Source: G965250275 sp965250275
Lineage (GTDB): Bacteria > Pseudomonadota > Alphaproteobacteria > Rhodobacterales > Rhodobacteraceae
Length of the DNA: 64,000 nucleotides
Direction: 5' to 3'
Assembly (NCBI GenBank): GCA_965250275.1
Contig: OZ252297.1
Span: 3,720,001 to 3,784,000, forward strand
In this document: positions 54,641 through 63,575 of the stretch, one piece after another
Numbering within the stretch: position 1 is the first letter of the stretch
Layout: each line of letters opens with the position of its first letter
The notes under the pieces: generated by a model
The model's input: the letters and a program-made list of their open reading frames with translations, nothing else
Database searches by the model: none
What the model was told of the DNA's origin: nothing
Program-made: the position numbers and the translations under genes

Positions 54641-55341
54641 TTTTTGACGCCTTTTCCAAGGCCCTGTCACAGATCGGAGACCCGCGTTTTCGCCGCGTTC
54701 TGTTTCTGGGCGTTGGGCTGACCGTCGCGGTGTTGGCCCTGGTGACGGCGGGTTTTGTTCGTCTGGCCAGTTGGTTTGTGGGCGACAGTGTGACCCTGCC
54801 CTGGATCGGCGAAGTGGCATGGCTGGGCGACGCGGCGGGGTGGTCCGCTCTGGCCCTGATGCTGATCTTGTCCGTATTCCTGATGATGCCCGTGGCCTCC
54901 GCCATCATCTCGATGTTTCTGGAAAGCGTCGCGGAAGCGGTCGAGGACGTGCATTATCCTGCGCTTCCCAGCGTGCCGGGCGTGCCCATTCTCGACAGTC
55001 TGATCGACGCGCTGGGGTTCATGGGCGTATTGATCCTCGCCAACCTGCTGGCACTTATCCTGTACCTGATCTTCGCCCCGATGGCCCTGTTCATCTTCTG
55101 GGCGCTCAACGGGTTTCTGTTGGGTCGGGAATATTTCACGCTGGCCGCAATGCGTCGCGTCGGGCGGGATGGCGCCAAAGCCCTCCGGCGCAGACATATC
55201 GGGACGATCTGGATTGCGGGCACCCTGATGGCCATTCCGCTCTCGATACCTGTCCTGAACCTGTTGATTCCGATCCTGGGTGCGGCGACCTTCACACATA
55301 TTTTTCATGCGCTCAGCACCGATCGCGCGGGTGTATCCTGA
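54637..55341 (+). CDS. EI24/CysZ-like membrane protein
   Basis: 234 aa with four to six hydrophobic segments (for example about 20-45, 65-95, 127-165, 190-225). FSKALSQIGDPRFRRV at the start and EYFTLAAMRR near 165 are typical of the EI24 domain family that includes the sulfate transporter CysZ. It overlaps the nitroreductase gene by 4 bp, a pairing I recall in other Rhodobacterales. A sulfate transport role is possible, not shown. Confidence 0.88.
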   Translation: MIFDAFSKALSQIGDPRFRRVLFLGVGLTVAVLALVTAGFVRLASWFVGDSVTLPWIGEVAWLGDAAGWSALALMLILSVFLMMPVASAIISMFLESVAEAVEDVHYPALPSVPGVPILDSLIDALGFMGVLILANLLALILYLIFAPMALFIFWALNGFLLGREYFTLAAMRRVGRDGAKALRRRHIGTIWIAGTLMAIPLSIPVLNLLIPILGAATFTHIFHALSTDRAGVS

Positions 55342-55343
55342 TC

Positions 55344-55613
55344 CTAGCCGCCCATCCGGTTAAACCAGTCGATGTCGCGTACCGAAATCCAGCCTGACAG
55401 GATGATCCCGGCGATCACGACCCACAGTACAAATGACACCCCGGTTGTAATCCAGGCCTTCTTTTTCAGGTGATGGACCTCTGGCGCGCCCGCATGCGTG
55501 CCCGGCACGACGTCACCAAGATCGCCTTGGGTCTTCACACGGATCGGCAACACGATCAGCCAGGTCATGAACCAGATCACGGCATAAAGCACGAGGGCAG
55601 AGGTAATGCTCAT
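55344..55613 (-). CDS. DUF1467 family membrane protein
   Basis: 89 aa with two membrane spans (about 5-25 and 55-77) and the conserved LPIRVKTQGDLGDVVPGTHAG, given here as LPIRVKTQ and VVPGTHAGAP. Function unknown. It lies 53 bp downstream of the methylmalonyl-CoA epimerase gene on the same strand; this neighbour pair is common in alphaproteobacteria as far as I recall. Confidence 0.9.
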   Translation of the reverse strand: MSITSALVLYAVIWFMTWLIVLPIRVKTQGDLGDVVPGTHAGAPEVHHLKKKAWITTGVSFVLWVVIAGIILSGWISVRDIDWFNRMGG

Positions 55614-55666
55614 AAGGGTCTCCTGATGCCGGAGCGGTGCCGGCCACTTTCAAATGGGCGCGGCAG

Positions 55667-56071
55667 TCAGACCTGCTCCAGTTCGACCAGACACCCGTTG
55701 AAGTCCTTGGGATGCAAAAACAGTACCGGTTTGCCATGCGCCCCGATCTTCGGCTCGCCGCTGCCCAGCACGCGGGCGCCGCTTTCTTTCAGATGGTCAC
55801 GCGCCGCCAGAATGTCCTCGACCTCATAACAGACATGATGAATGCCGCCCGACGGGTTCTTTTCCAGAAATCCATTGATCGGGCTGTCCTCTCCCAACGG
55901 GTAGAGAAGTTCGATCTTTGTATTAGGAAGCTCGATGAAGATAACGGTGACGCCGTGATCCGGCTCATCCTGCGGCGCACCAACGGTCGCCCCAAGCGCG
56001 TCGCGGTACTGGTTTGCGGCAGCCTCCAGATCCGGGACCGCGATGGCGACATGGTTCAAACGTCCGATCAT
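55667..56071 (-). CDS. mce: Methylmalonyl-CoA epimerase
   Basis: 134 aa, one VOC domain pair. Metal ligands are His7 (LNHVAIAV), a His in GGIHHVCYEV and Glu in CLVELEQV. It interconverts the methylmalonyl-CoA epimers on the path from propionyl-CoA to succinyl-CoA. This links to the propionyl-CoA synthetase at 28575. The carboxylase and mutase genes are not in the window. It is followed by DUF1467 in the usual order. Confidence 0.94.
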   Translation of the reverse strand: MIGRLNHVAIAVPDLEAAANQYRDALGATVGAPQDEPDHGVTVIFIELPNTKIELLYPLGEDSPINGFLEKNPSGGIHHVCYEVEDILAARDHLKESGARVLGSGEPKIGAHGKPVLFLHPKDFNGCLVELEQV

Positions 56072-56558
56072 GAGCGAGCTCCTGTGCGCTTAGCAATTTG
56101 GGAGGTTATGGGGTCGACCTGGCGCAAGGACAAGGGGGGTGCGGCATTAACCCCGCCTAGACCCAAACCCACAGAGTGAACCCTCAACAACCGCCGGTCG
56201 TTCAGGGCGGCGCAGGATTTGTGGCTTGGTGAAAGTCTTCGAACTCTGATCCGTGCGGTCCAGCAATGCTACGATTCAAAGTGCTGCGTATGCAAAAGTC
56301 TCGAAGAAGGTACTTTCGAGCGGTCATTCAGCGCATTTCAAACAGCTCTCCAGACGTGTCTTGGCAGCGTGCACATTCGAAACCGGTCAAATCCAAAGGT
56401 TTGCGGCTTCGCTCTCGGAGGAGAAACCAAGGCGCGCGACATACCCAATTTAAAGCGCAAAGCAGAAAACGTTTTTGAGCGCTTTGTGCACCAGGGTATC
56501 GCTGATATCGTATGCTCCACCGCTCTTGGCTGAGTTTTGATATCGAGGAACATATCGC
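56072..56558. other. 487-bp gap at the left side of a lower-GC stretch
   Basis: No supported gene. A 104-codon frame at 56219-56533 (plus strand, TTG start, no ribosome site) is Cys-rich and of random look; it may be a remnant. Base composition shifts toward A/T from about 56220 on, continuing through the next two genes. The final 25 bases carry GAGGAA for the peptidase gene. Confidence 0.45.
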
Positions 56559-57266
56559 ATGAGTTTCAAATCGTTCGGCACAGGTCATGGTCGTGAGCGA
56601 CCCGTCAGTTGCGTGCGCCAAGGGCATATGATGAACCAAGTCTGCCTGGCGGCAGTGTTTTTCCTTGCTTTTGCTTTACTCTCTGCAACTCAGCTTTTTG
56701 CGGAAATCGCATGGAACCAAGGATCAGTGGCGCATCGAAAACTTCCACCGCCGGCTATATCAGAAACGTATGTTCGGCTGGATGTCCCTCACATTAGACA
56801 GGGTGAGAACCTGTGCGTTCCGACATCTGCTGCAATGGTTCTCCAATATTTTGGCGACCCGGCCGACCCCCGAAAGCTGAAGGCAATGGCCGAAGGACAC
56901 AAACCAGTCAGTCAACGGAATCGGGATTTTACTTACTTCCGCGATCTGGATGTTGCGCTGCGCCAAATGGGGTACAAGTGGAAGATTAGAAGCTTCCCAA
57001 AAACGAACAGCGGATTCAGCTCTGGGATGAGGCAGATAAAGCGACACCTCAGCAGTGGGCGACCGGTGCTGATCGATGTTCATCAGGATAACGGCCACAC
57101 TTTTGTTTTGATGGGCTTCGATGAGTCTCGCCAGATCGTCTATGTCCGCGACCCAAACCTTCCGAGAAGTAGTTCTCGCGTTTTGTCGTACTCCCAACTA
57201 CGCGAAAGTTGGCACGACCATCAGTTTGGGGATGGTCGAACTGCCGTCTTCACCTTTTCAAAATAG
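56559..57266 (+). CDS. Exported C39-like cysteine peptidase
   Basis: 235 aa. The catalytic set of the C39/papain-like fold is visible: Gln81 and Cys86 in RQGENLCVPTSAAMVL, His180 in GHTFVLMGF and Asp198 in VRDPN. A hydrophobic segment at about 26-47 with a cleavage-like LFA serves as signal peptide. Start at 56559 chosen for GAGGAA upstream; an ATG at 56628 would give a shorter, more standard signal. No ABC exporter partner is adjacent, so it is not a bacteriocin-type transporter. It lies 65 bp before the cyclase gene in the same direction. Confidence 0.82.
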   Translation: MSFKSFGTGHGRERPVSCVRQGHMMNQVCLAAVFFLAFALLSATQLFAEIAWNQGSVAHRKLPPPAISETYVRLDVPHIRQGENLCVPTSAAMVLQYFGDPADPRKLKAMAEGHKPVSQRNRDFTYFRDLDVALRQMGYKWKIRSFPKTNSGFSSGMRQIKRHLSSGRPVLIDVHQDNGHTFVLMGFDESRQIVYVRDPNLPRSSSRVLSYSQLRESWHDHQFGDGRTAVFTFSK

Positions 57267-57331
57267 CGTTCGCGCCGACGTGATCAGGTGCGTTGCACAA
57301 GCTTGAGGCGGGCCTTGTGAGAGGGTGAACA

Positions 57332-58771
57332 GTGGATCGAAGGATCGCGGCAATCTTAGCCTCAGATATGGTCGGTTTCAGCCGGCTAATCGAAATTGAT
57401 GAAGAAGGCATCCTGGCACGGCAAAAGCGTTATCGCCTGGAGTTAATCGAGCCATCGATTTCTAATTTTAATGGGAACATCATCAAATTTACGGGTGATG
57501 GAATAATCGCAGAGTTCGCGTCGGTGGTTGAAGCAGTGCAATGTGCTGTTCATCTCCAAAATGAAATTGCTGAGCGCGAACTAACGCAGGACGCATCGCT
57601 CCGAATTCAATATCGGATGGCTGTCAATCTTGGCGACGTAATCTTTGACGATGGAGATGTCTTTGGCGACGGGGTCAACGTGGCCGCTAGGCTTGAGAGT
57701 GTTGCACCTGCCGGGGGTGTGGTCGTTTCAGGCGCCGCATATGATTTGCTTAAGAACCAGGTGCGCGTTCAATATCAACCTCTTGGCAAAAAAAAGCTGA
57801 AAAACATTGCGAAACCTGTTCGTGTTTATTCGGTTCTCCCAACGCGATCAACTGCTCACAAACCAAGATGGGGTGTAAAATACGGCTTAACCAGGAAAAG
57901 GACGCTAGTTGTCATTGCTGCCTTTTCAGTCTTGATCGGCGTTGCAAGTGGTGTGTCATTCCTTCGTCCGAAGCACAGTTTTGACGAACGCTTGAACCAG
58001 ATGATCTATGCTGCCCAACAAAATCTGGAGGCCAACAACTACTTGTCCGAATTCGAACCGGGCAAAATAGGGGCCAGCACCAGAACAGCTTTGGCTGACT
58101 ATCAACTTGACAACGGGATTGCGGAAACCGGAATTCTTGGCGCAGAAACAGCATCTGCGCTGGGCGTGCCAATACGCCTGTTCGAATCTGACTGGGATAG
58201 TGTTCAAGCTGGCCGGCAAAAAGCGCGGCTGCGGCAACCAGAAATTTTTGAGCACCTTAGTGCTGATCAAAGACTCCTTCACGCTTCGAGGGTGCTTGAA
58301 GGTTCGGAGTTCTCCTATGGATTCTTTCAGAACAGGCTGTACATCGCGATAGCACCACGAACTGTCGTACCATGGATGGAATCCATCTTGGTAGCAAAGC
58401 GAATTGGTGGCTATTTGACCACCATTGGCTCAAAGGAAGAAAATGAATTTGTGTTTGATCTGATTTCCAAGGACCCAAAGTTCTGGCGACTCAGCAAGGA
58501 CAAAGACTTTTGGATTGGCCCCGGCATCGGCCTCTATCAAGAAGAAGGCTCTATAGAGCCAAACCTTGGTTGGAAATGGTTGAGCGGCGAGGATGTCTCG
58601 TACACCAACTGGATGAGGTCTCAACCAAACAACTGGGGAGGCGTTAACGAACGAGTGGCAACCTTTTACTCTTTGGCGCGAAATGTCAGGGAAGACGAAG
58701 AGCCAACCTATGGGTCAACTTGGAATGATGAGACCCCATGGTTTTACTCGTATGTTATTGAGATAGAATAA
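57332..58771 (+). CDS. Class III adenylate cyclase with periplasmic peptidoglycan-binding-like and C-type lectin domains
   Basis: 479 aa, GTG start after GAGAGGG. Residues 1-170 are a class III cyclase domain with metal Asp12 and Asp56, adenine-selecting Lys52 and Asp109, and transition-state Asn116 and Arg120, all present. A basic patch and one span (about 191-211) follow, so the rest should be outside the inner membrane. Residues about 220-280 resemble a peptidoglycan-binding module (STRTALADYQLDNGIAETG). Residues about 335-479 show a C-type lectin pattern: GGYLTTIGSKEEN, DFWIG, WKWLSGE, QPNN at 431-434, Glu440 and WND at 464-466, ending VIEIE. It lacks Cys. Predicted cAMP-making glycan sensor; the function is inferred. 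Confidence 0.82.
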   Translation: MDRRIAAILASDMVGFSRLIEIDEEGILARQKRYRLELIEPSISNFNGNIIKFTGDGIIAEFASVVEAVQCAVHLQNEIAERELTQDASLRIQYRMAVNLGDVIFDDGDVFGDGVNVAARLESVAPAGGVVVSGAAYDLLKNQVRVQYQPLGKKKLKNIAKPVRVYSVLPTRSTAHKPRWGVKYGLTRKRTLVVIAAFSVLIGVASGVSFLRPKHSFDERLNQMIYAAQQNLEANNYLSEFEPGKIGASTRTALADYQLDNGIAETGILGAETASALGVPIRLFESDWDSVQAGRQKARLRQPEIFEHLSADQRLLHASRVLEGSEFSYGFFQNRLYIAIAPRTVVPWMESILVAKRIGGYLTTIGSKEENEFVFDLISKDPKFWRLSKDKDFWIGPGIGLYQEEGSIEPNLGWKWLSGEDVSYTNWMRSQPNNWGGVNERVATFYSLARNVREDEEPTYGSTWNDETPWFYSYVIEIE

Positions 58772-59036
58772 CTTCTGAAGTTGCAAGGGGTTAACGGGGA
58801 CGCCGGGAGCGTTCGTGCTGAAACGAATTTTCAGTTTGGGCTTCAGAACCATCGCCCCGGGCATAGCTTCTCATGGTGTTACGGGCCGTTGCGCGTGGAT
58901 CACCAGGCCAATGATATGCACAGTCGCAAGTCAATGCTGCTGAGCAAGTTCCATGGCGACGCAGCCAAGCAGTCTTAACCCCGTGTTAGCCAGCAGAACC
59001 TAGCGTGGTCCGCAGCTGCTGAGAGGAACCGCTGCC
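58772..59036. other. 265-bp gap at the right side of the lower-GC stretch
   Basis: No supported gene. A 65-codon frame (58781-58978) has no ribosome site and many His/Ser; I do not accept it. GC content returns to the level of the flanks by about 58980. The last bases hold GAGAGGAA, the ribosome site of the response regulator. Confidence 0.45.
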
Positions 59037-59756
59037 ATGGACGATGCTGATCTGTTCGCCACCACCCTGCCCCAACCCACCGCCAATCGCCCGCTGCTTG
59101 GGCTGACTGTTCTGGTTGTCGAAGACAGCCGCTTTGCCTGCGAAGCGATGCGGCTGCTGTGTCTGCGCAGTGGCGCCCGCATCCGTCGGGCGGACTGTCT
59201 GCGTGCTGCGCATCGGCACTTGTCGGTTTACCGGCCTTCGGTGATCATTGTTGATCTGGGGCTGCCAGATGGATCCGGTGCGGATTTGATTGCTGAGCTG
59301 TCGCAGAGTGTGCCCCGCATTCCGGTGATCCTCGCGACATCCGGCGATGAGTTTGCCGAAAATCTCGCGCTTGCCGCCGGAGCAGACGGGTTTTTGTGCA
59401 AACCGCTGACGTCGCTGGCTGCATTTCAAACCGCGGTTCTGTCACGGATGCCTGCCGACAAACAACCGATCGGGCTACGTCGCCTGCCGGATGAAGAGGT
59501 TGAGCCCGATCGGCTGGCCTTTCAGGACGACATGGCCCATGCCGCTGATATCCTTGGAGATCTGGCTGATGGAAAAGCGCTCGACTACGTCACTCAGTTT
59601 GTTGGTGGCGTGGCCCGCAGCGCCCAAGACAACGCGCTGGCCGAGGCTGCGGATGCGCTTGCCCGCAGCCGTGCGGCGGGCGTTCCGGTTGCCGAACCCG
59701 CAGCCCGCATGGCAGGGCTTGTTCAACAACGCTTGCGACATCGGGCTGCCATCTGA
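59037..59756 (+). CDS. Single-receiver response regulator with helical C-terminal domain
   Basis: 239 aa. The receiver (about 23-140) has the acid pair Glu29/Asp30, phosphoacceptor Asp73 in IVDLGLPDG and Lys122 in LCKPL. The C-terminal 90 residues are helical with no DNA-binding or enzymatic motif. No histidine kinase is adjacent, so it is an orphan and may bind a partner protein. The start has GAGAGGAA. It is followed within 2 bp by a small membrane protein gene. Confidence 0.9.
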   Translation: MDDADLFATTLPQPTANRPLLGLTVLVVEDSRFACEAMRLLCLRSGARIRRADCLRAAHRHLSVYRPSVIIVDLGLPDGSGADLIAELSQSVPRIPVILATSGDEFAENLALAAGADGFLCKPLTSLAAFQTAVLSRMPADKQPIGLRRLPDEEVEPDRLAFQDDMAHAADILGDLADGKALDYVTQFVGGVARSAQDNALAEAADALARSRAAGVPVAEPAARMAGLVQQRLRHRAAI

Positions 59757-59758
59757 TC

Positions 59759-59950
59759 ATGCCGGTGCCCTTGTTGGTCTTTTTCGGTGCAGCAGGCGTC
59801 GCAGCCTATCTGCACGTCCGCCGCATGGCCCGGGCCATCCGGCAGGCGCGTGACAACGCTCATTCGGACGATCTGCGGACCCTCGTGCTCGGCGGCGGTG
59901 AGTCGAGCCAACCCAAGGACCGACGGCGGGCCGTCCGTTCTTCAAATTAG
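59759..59950 (+). CDS. Small membrane protein downstream of the response regulator
   Basis: 63 aa. One N-terminal span (MPVPLLVFFGAAGVAAYLH), then a basic cytoplasmic part (RRMARAIRQARDN) and a charged tail. It starts 2 bp after the response regulator stop, so co-translation is likely. No family recognised. Confidence 0.65.
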   Translation: MPVPLLVFFGAAGVAAYLHVRRMARAIRQARDNAHSDDLRTLVLGGGESSQPKDRRRAVRSSN

Positions 59951-60012
59951 GTGATCACGGGGTCGCGCAAAAGGACCTGCACTCCAAGCGATGGCACCGA
60001 AAGGGTCGCATA

Positions 60013-60729
60013 TCAGAGGGTAGGATCCGCGCTGACGCGCACCAGTTTGGTCAGATCACTCAAACGTTCGATCTGTTGACCCTTGGGACCGAAATTCTCC
60101 GGCGAGAGCCAGACGCGGAACGCCTCCCGCAACGCCGGCCATTCGGAATCGATCGCGGCAAACCAGGCCGTGTCCCGATTGCGGCCCTTCACGACGAGGG
60201 CCTGACGGAAAATCCCCTCGTAACTCAGTCCAAGCCGTTGGGCGGCAATCCGCGACGGGCGGTTCAGCGCATTGCATTTCCATTCATAGCGACGATAGCC
60301 CGCGTCAAACGCCCACCCCATCATCAACGCCATCGCTTCGGTTGCGGCGCGCGTCCGCTGCAGTCTTGGGGCAAACGCGATGTTTCCGACCTCGATGCTC
60401 CCGGCATTGGGATCAATTCTGAGGTAGCTTGCAACGCCGCCAAGCAGGTCGGTCTCAAGATCTTTGATCACATAGAAGAAATGCTTGGGGTCCGACACCG
60501 TGTCGCGCACCCAGCGATGAAACGCGGCGGCCGATGAGAATGGTCCACCAGGCATGTAATCCCAGAGTTCATCATGTCCCTGATAAGCGCGATAGAGCAA
60601 CGCCGCATGGGCGTCGGCATCCAGCGGTTCCAACGCAGTGTAGCGCCCGCGCAGCACTGCACCATCAGGCACAGGCGGCGGGGTCCAATTTGGAACGGGG
60701 GCGCCCAAAGGGCGATCAGTCTGATCCAT
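60013..60729 (-). CDS. GNAT family N-acetyltransferase
   Basis: 238 aa. GNAT fold of the RimJ/RimL-like type: LEPLDADAHAALLYRAY near residue 35, SIEVGNIAFAPRLQRTRAATEA for acetyl-CoA binding, and YEWKCNALNRPSRIAAQRLGL, shown here only as YEWKCNALN and SRIAAQRLG. It transfers an acetyl group to an amine, possibly of a protein N-terminus or a small molecule. It lies 42 bp downstream of the DUF1501 gene on the same strand. Confidence 0.92.
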   Translation of the reverse strand: MDQTDRPLGAPVPNWTPPPVPDGAVLRGRYTALEPLDADAHAALLYRAYQGHDELWDYMPGGPFSSAAAFHRWVRDTVSDPKHFFYVIKDLETDLLGGVASYLRIDPNAGSIEVGNIAFAPRLQRTRAATEAMALMMGWAFDAGYRRYEWKCNALNRPSRIAAQRLGLSYEGIFRQALVVKGRNRDTAWFAAIDSEWPALREAFRVWLSPENFGPKGQQIERLSDLTKLVRVSADPTL

Positions 60730-60771
60730 AAGCGCAACCTAGGCAGCGCGCACGGCAATGCCAAGCCAAGG

Positions 60772-61992
60772 TCAACGGGTGAGCCCCGGCGCGGTGCCCA
60801 TATCGACGCCCGGAAAAACACTGCGTTCCAGCACGGTACGATCCAGGCCTGTAACGGCCTGCATCACCCATGCCGCGTGCCGGCGCACATCGTCCGTCGG
60901 CATCAGGTCCCGGCGTGCGTAGAGATCCGCCTCCTCCAGACCCGGCCATCGAGACACAACCTGACCGCCCCGCACGGCACCCCCGGCCAGAAGCATCGCG
61001 CCGGCCGTGCCATGATCGGTGCCGCGGGTTCCGTTGGCGCGCACGGTGCGTCCGAACTCGGTCATCGCGACCACCGCGGTTTTCGCCCAGACGGGAGCGG
61101 TGAGTTCTTTCTCGAGCGTCAATATCGTCTCGGTCAAACGACCAAGCGCGCGGCGCAGGCCGCCCGTCTGACCCTGATGGGTATCCCAGCCGTTTAAGGA
61201 AAACGCCGCGACGCGCGCATCGTTGCGCAATTGTTGACCGGCAAACGCTGCAATCTTGACATGCGCCACACCCCTTGGGGCCTGCATCATGCCATCCTGC
61301 ATCTGGCTTATGTCGGTGTCCTCGGCCATCGCCATCTCCGCCATTGGCTCTGACAGCGACAGCGCCTCGTTGAAGACGGCGTGAAACGCCGGGTCCTCGG
61401 CCATCGTCAGTTCGGCGAGGCGCAAGGCCTGCGGGCTGAGCAACAGGTTGGCATCCGGTGACCAGTCCGCGACCGGCGCCTCGCCAAGCAGCAGCTTCAT
61501 TTCACCGTGGCCCAGTGCGAATGCGGTATGGGCCTCAACGCCGGGGACCGCCTGCAAGAGCCGATTCAGCCACCCGTCCCGGCTCCCGTCCAAGGACGCG
61601 GTACCGGCTTCCAACAAGTCCTGCCCATCAAAATGGCTGCGCTTGTCCCGGTAAGGCGTCGACACAGCGTGCACAAAGCTCAGCTCGCCCCGTCGCCACA
61701 TGGGCGCGAGCGGTTCAAGTGCTGGATGCATCGCAAAAAAACCATCCAGATCGATGGCCCCCTTCGAAGGGCCAATCGCAAAGCCGGGTCGCATCTCGGC
61801 AAATCCGGGCTCACTATAGGGTTGCACCACGTCCAGCCCGTCCATGCCGCCACGCAAAACAATCACGACCAGTCGTGTATCCCACGGAGCTGCGGCAAAG
61901 CTGACGGGCGTCAACAATGGGCTGGCGGCGGCGGAACATCCCAGCAGCGCGGAACGGGCCAAAAAGCGGCGTCGCGTCAGGGCATCTGTCAT
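60772..61992 (-). CDS. DUF1501 protein with Tat signal
   Basis: 406 aa. A twin-arginine leader with TRRRFLARSALLG and cleavage around residue 33 indicates folded export. The DUF1501 family (sulfatase-like fold) is recognised from VVIVLRGGMDGLD near 43, GWDTHQGQ and EFGRTVRANGTRGTDHGT, given here as EFGRTVRANG and TDHGTA. It lies 9 bp after the DUF1800 gene. These two are almost always paired in bacteria; the substrate is unknown. Confidence 0.92.
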   Translation of the reverse strand: MTDALTRRRFLARSALLGCSAAASPLLTPVSFAAAPWDTRLVVIVLRGGMDGLDVVQPYSEPGFAEMRPGFAIGPSKGAIDLDGFFAMHPALEPLAPMWRRGELSFVHAVSTPYRDKRSHFDGQDLLEAGTASLDGSRDGWLNRLLQAVPGVEAHTAFALGHGEMKLLLGEAPVADWSPDANLLLSPQALRLAELTMAEDPAFHAVFNEALSLSEPMAEMAMAEDTDISQMQDGMMQAPRGVAHVKIAAFAGQQLRNDARVAAFSLNGWDTHQGQTGGLRRALGRLTETILTLEKELTAPVWAKTAVVAMTEFGRTVRANGTRGTDHGTAGAMLLAGGAVRGGQVVSRWPGLEEADLYARRDLMPTDDVRRHAAWVMQAVTGLDRTVLERSVFPGVDMGTAPGLTR

Positions 61993-62001
61993 GTCGGCCT
62001 C

Positions 62002-63387
62002 CTATCGACGTTGAAATGCCGGCGCGGTCAGAACAAGACCAATGGCATCAGGTTTGCTTTCGGCGGATGCAGCGGCGAAACGAACCGTTTCGCTGGCGAA
62101 GGGGCCCAATGCCGTGGTCGCGAAGACGCGGGGATCCGGCAATTCGGGACGAACAACCGCCGGGGCCGCCATTGCCCAGAGCATCCGGGCGGACAGTCCC
62201 TGCGGCGTAATCCAGGCGGCATCCTCTTCGGGCCATCCGTCCGGGCCCGCCGGGCTTTGCCACTCCTGCCCCATCAGGCGAAGCGGCCCGTAGAGATACT
62301 TTCTGGCCTTCTTTTCGTTGAACCCCTGCAAAACCTCAGGGGCTGCGGCCAGTGCGCGACAGCTTGAGGCAATGAAGTCGTAGGGAGGTTTGACGTTGCG
62401 CAAATCGCGGTGCCACGCAGAAGGATGGTTCAGCAGCGCGCCATAGACCGCCATCAGCGCGCCATCGCTGTCGCGATACGCGGCCTCGATTGCGGTCACC
62501 AATTCGGGATCGGGATCATCTGCCACAAAGTGCACCGCGAGCTTTTGGGCGATGTGGCGGGCCGTCGCCGGGTGCCTGGCCAGATCCTGCAGCACGTCGT
62601 AGATGGACTCGAGTGTCGCCGGATCACCGCCATAGCTCTGGCCCAGCACCTCTTCGGGTCCCGGCTCTGCGAATTCCTCGCGAAAAAAGAAGCCCTTTCG
62701 GGGCTGAAAACTTAGTCCGGCAAACAATTCAGCCAGCTGTCGCACATCAGTCTGCGAGTAGGGAGCGCCGACGCCAAGCGTATGCAGTTCCAGAACCTCG
62801 CGGGCCAGGTTCTCATTCAGCCCCGCCCTACGACCGCGTTTCTTGGCCTCGACACTGTCAGGTCCCATCGAGGTTTTCTGGTCCAGATACTCCAGCATGA
62901 CGGGATGCGTGACCGCCGCGACCAGAAGATCACCGAAAGTGCCGCCGACATGGGGCCGGATCGCCTCTTCCAGATAGGGCGACGTGGCGCGGCGGGCGAC
63001 GCCGCGTTTGCCGCGTGCCGTGAAATGGTCGCCCCAGAACCGAACCAAGCGCTCCCGGAAGCCATGAGGTGTATAGGACCACCGCAGGACCGTCTGGGCA
63101 TACCATACCAACATGCTTTGCCGTGCCGCCCGGTTCAGAATGTTCCGTCGCTTGCGATAGGTTTCATACTCGGGTTTGCCGCGCGTGCGTCTCATGTCGC
63201 GGCGATTGTCGCCGGCGTCCACCATGCGGAGCCGAAAGGTATCGAATGGCTCGACAGGAAACCGGATGGCCATCGCGTCAGGGGCGGCCACGCCGGACAA
63301 CATGACCTCGACACTGCCTGGAGGGTCAAGCTGCGGAGACAACCCACAGCCGAACCGTATTTCGGCCAGATCAGATGAAAACGCCAT
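62002..63387 (-). CDS. DUF1800 family protein
   Basis: 461 aa. Recognised from RLVRFWGDHFTARGK, ENLAREVLELHTLG and the late AWITPQGLSARM pattern. No clear signal peptide is seen; the N-terminus (AFSSDLAEIRFGCG) is normal for shorter members. It is the first gene of the DUF1800-DUF1501 pair. Usual prediction is an exported or envelope-linked enzyme complex; the function is not known. Confidence 0.92.
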   Translation of the reverse strand: MAFSSDLAEIRFGCGLSPQLDPPGSVEVMLSGVAAPDAMAIRFPVEPFDTFRLRMVDAGDNRRDMRRTRGKPEYETYRKRRNILNRAARQSMLVWYAQTVLRWSYTPHGFRERLVRFWGDHFTARGKRGVARRATSPYLEEAIRPHVGGTFGDLLVAAVTHPVMLEYLDQKTSMGPDSVEAKKRGRRAGLNENLAREVLELHTLGVGAPYSQTDVRQLAELFAGLSFQPRKGFFFREEFAEPGPEEVLGQSYGGDPATLESIYDVLQDLARHPATARHIAQKLAVHFVADDPDPELVTAIEAAYRDSDGALMAVYGALLNHPSAWHRDLRNVKPPYDFIASSCRALAAAPEVLQGFNEKKARKYLYGPLRLMGQEWQSPAGPDGWPEEDAAWITPQGLSARMLWAMAAPAVVRPELPDPRVFATTALGPFASETVRFAAASAESKPDAIGLVLTAPAFQRR

Positions 63388-63575
63388 CGGCGCGCCCTCG
63401 TAAGCTCTGTTGCGACGTCACGCGCCAGTCTAGCAGCCCTTTCCGTGAAAGGCACCGGTTCCCCCGCGCAACTTCCCGCGACCGGCGAAGGCTGGCCGGA
63501 GAGAGGCATTCATCATTGAGCAAGACCGCGTGTTCTATTAATGTTCTGATGACAAGCCCGGAGAATGACCGCTAT

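Noticed and set aside
56219..56533. Possible 104-aa Cys-rich gene before the C39-like peptidase
   Set aside because: It would need a TTG start with no ribosome site, and the sequence has no domain-like pattern. Noted only as part of the island edge.
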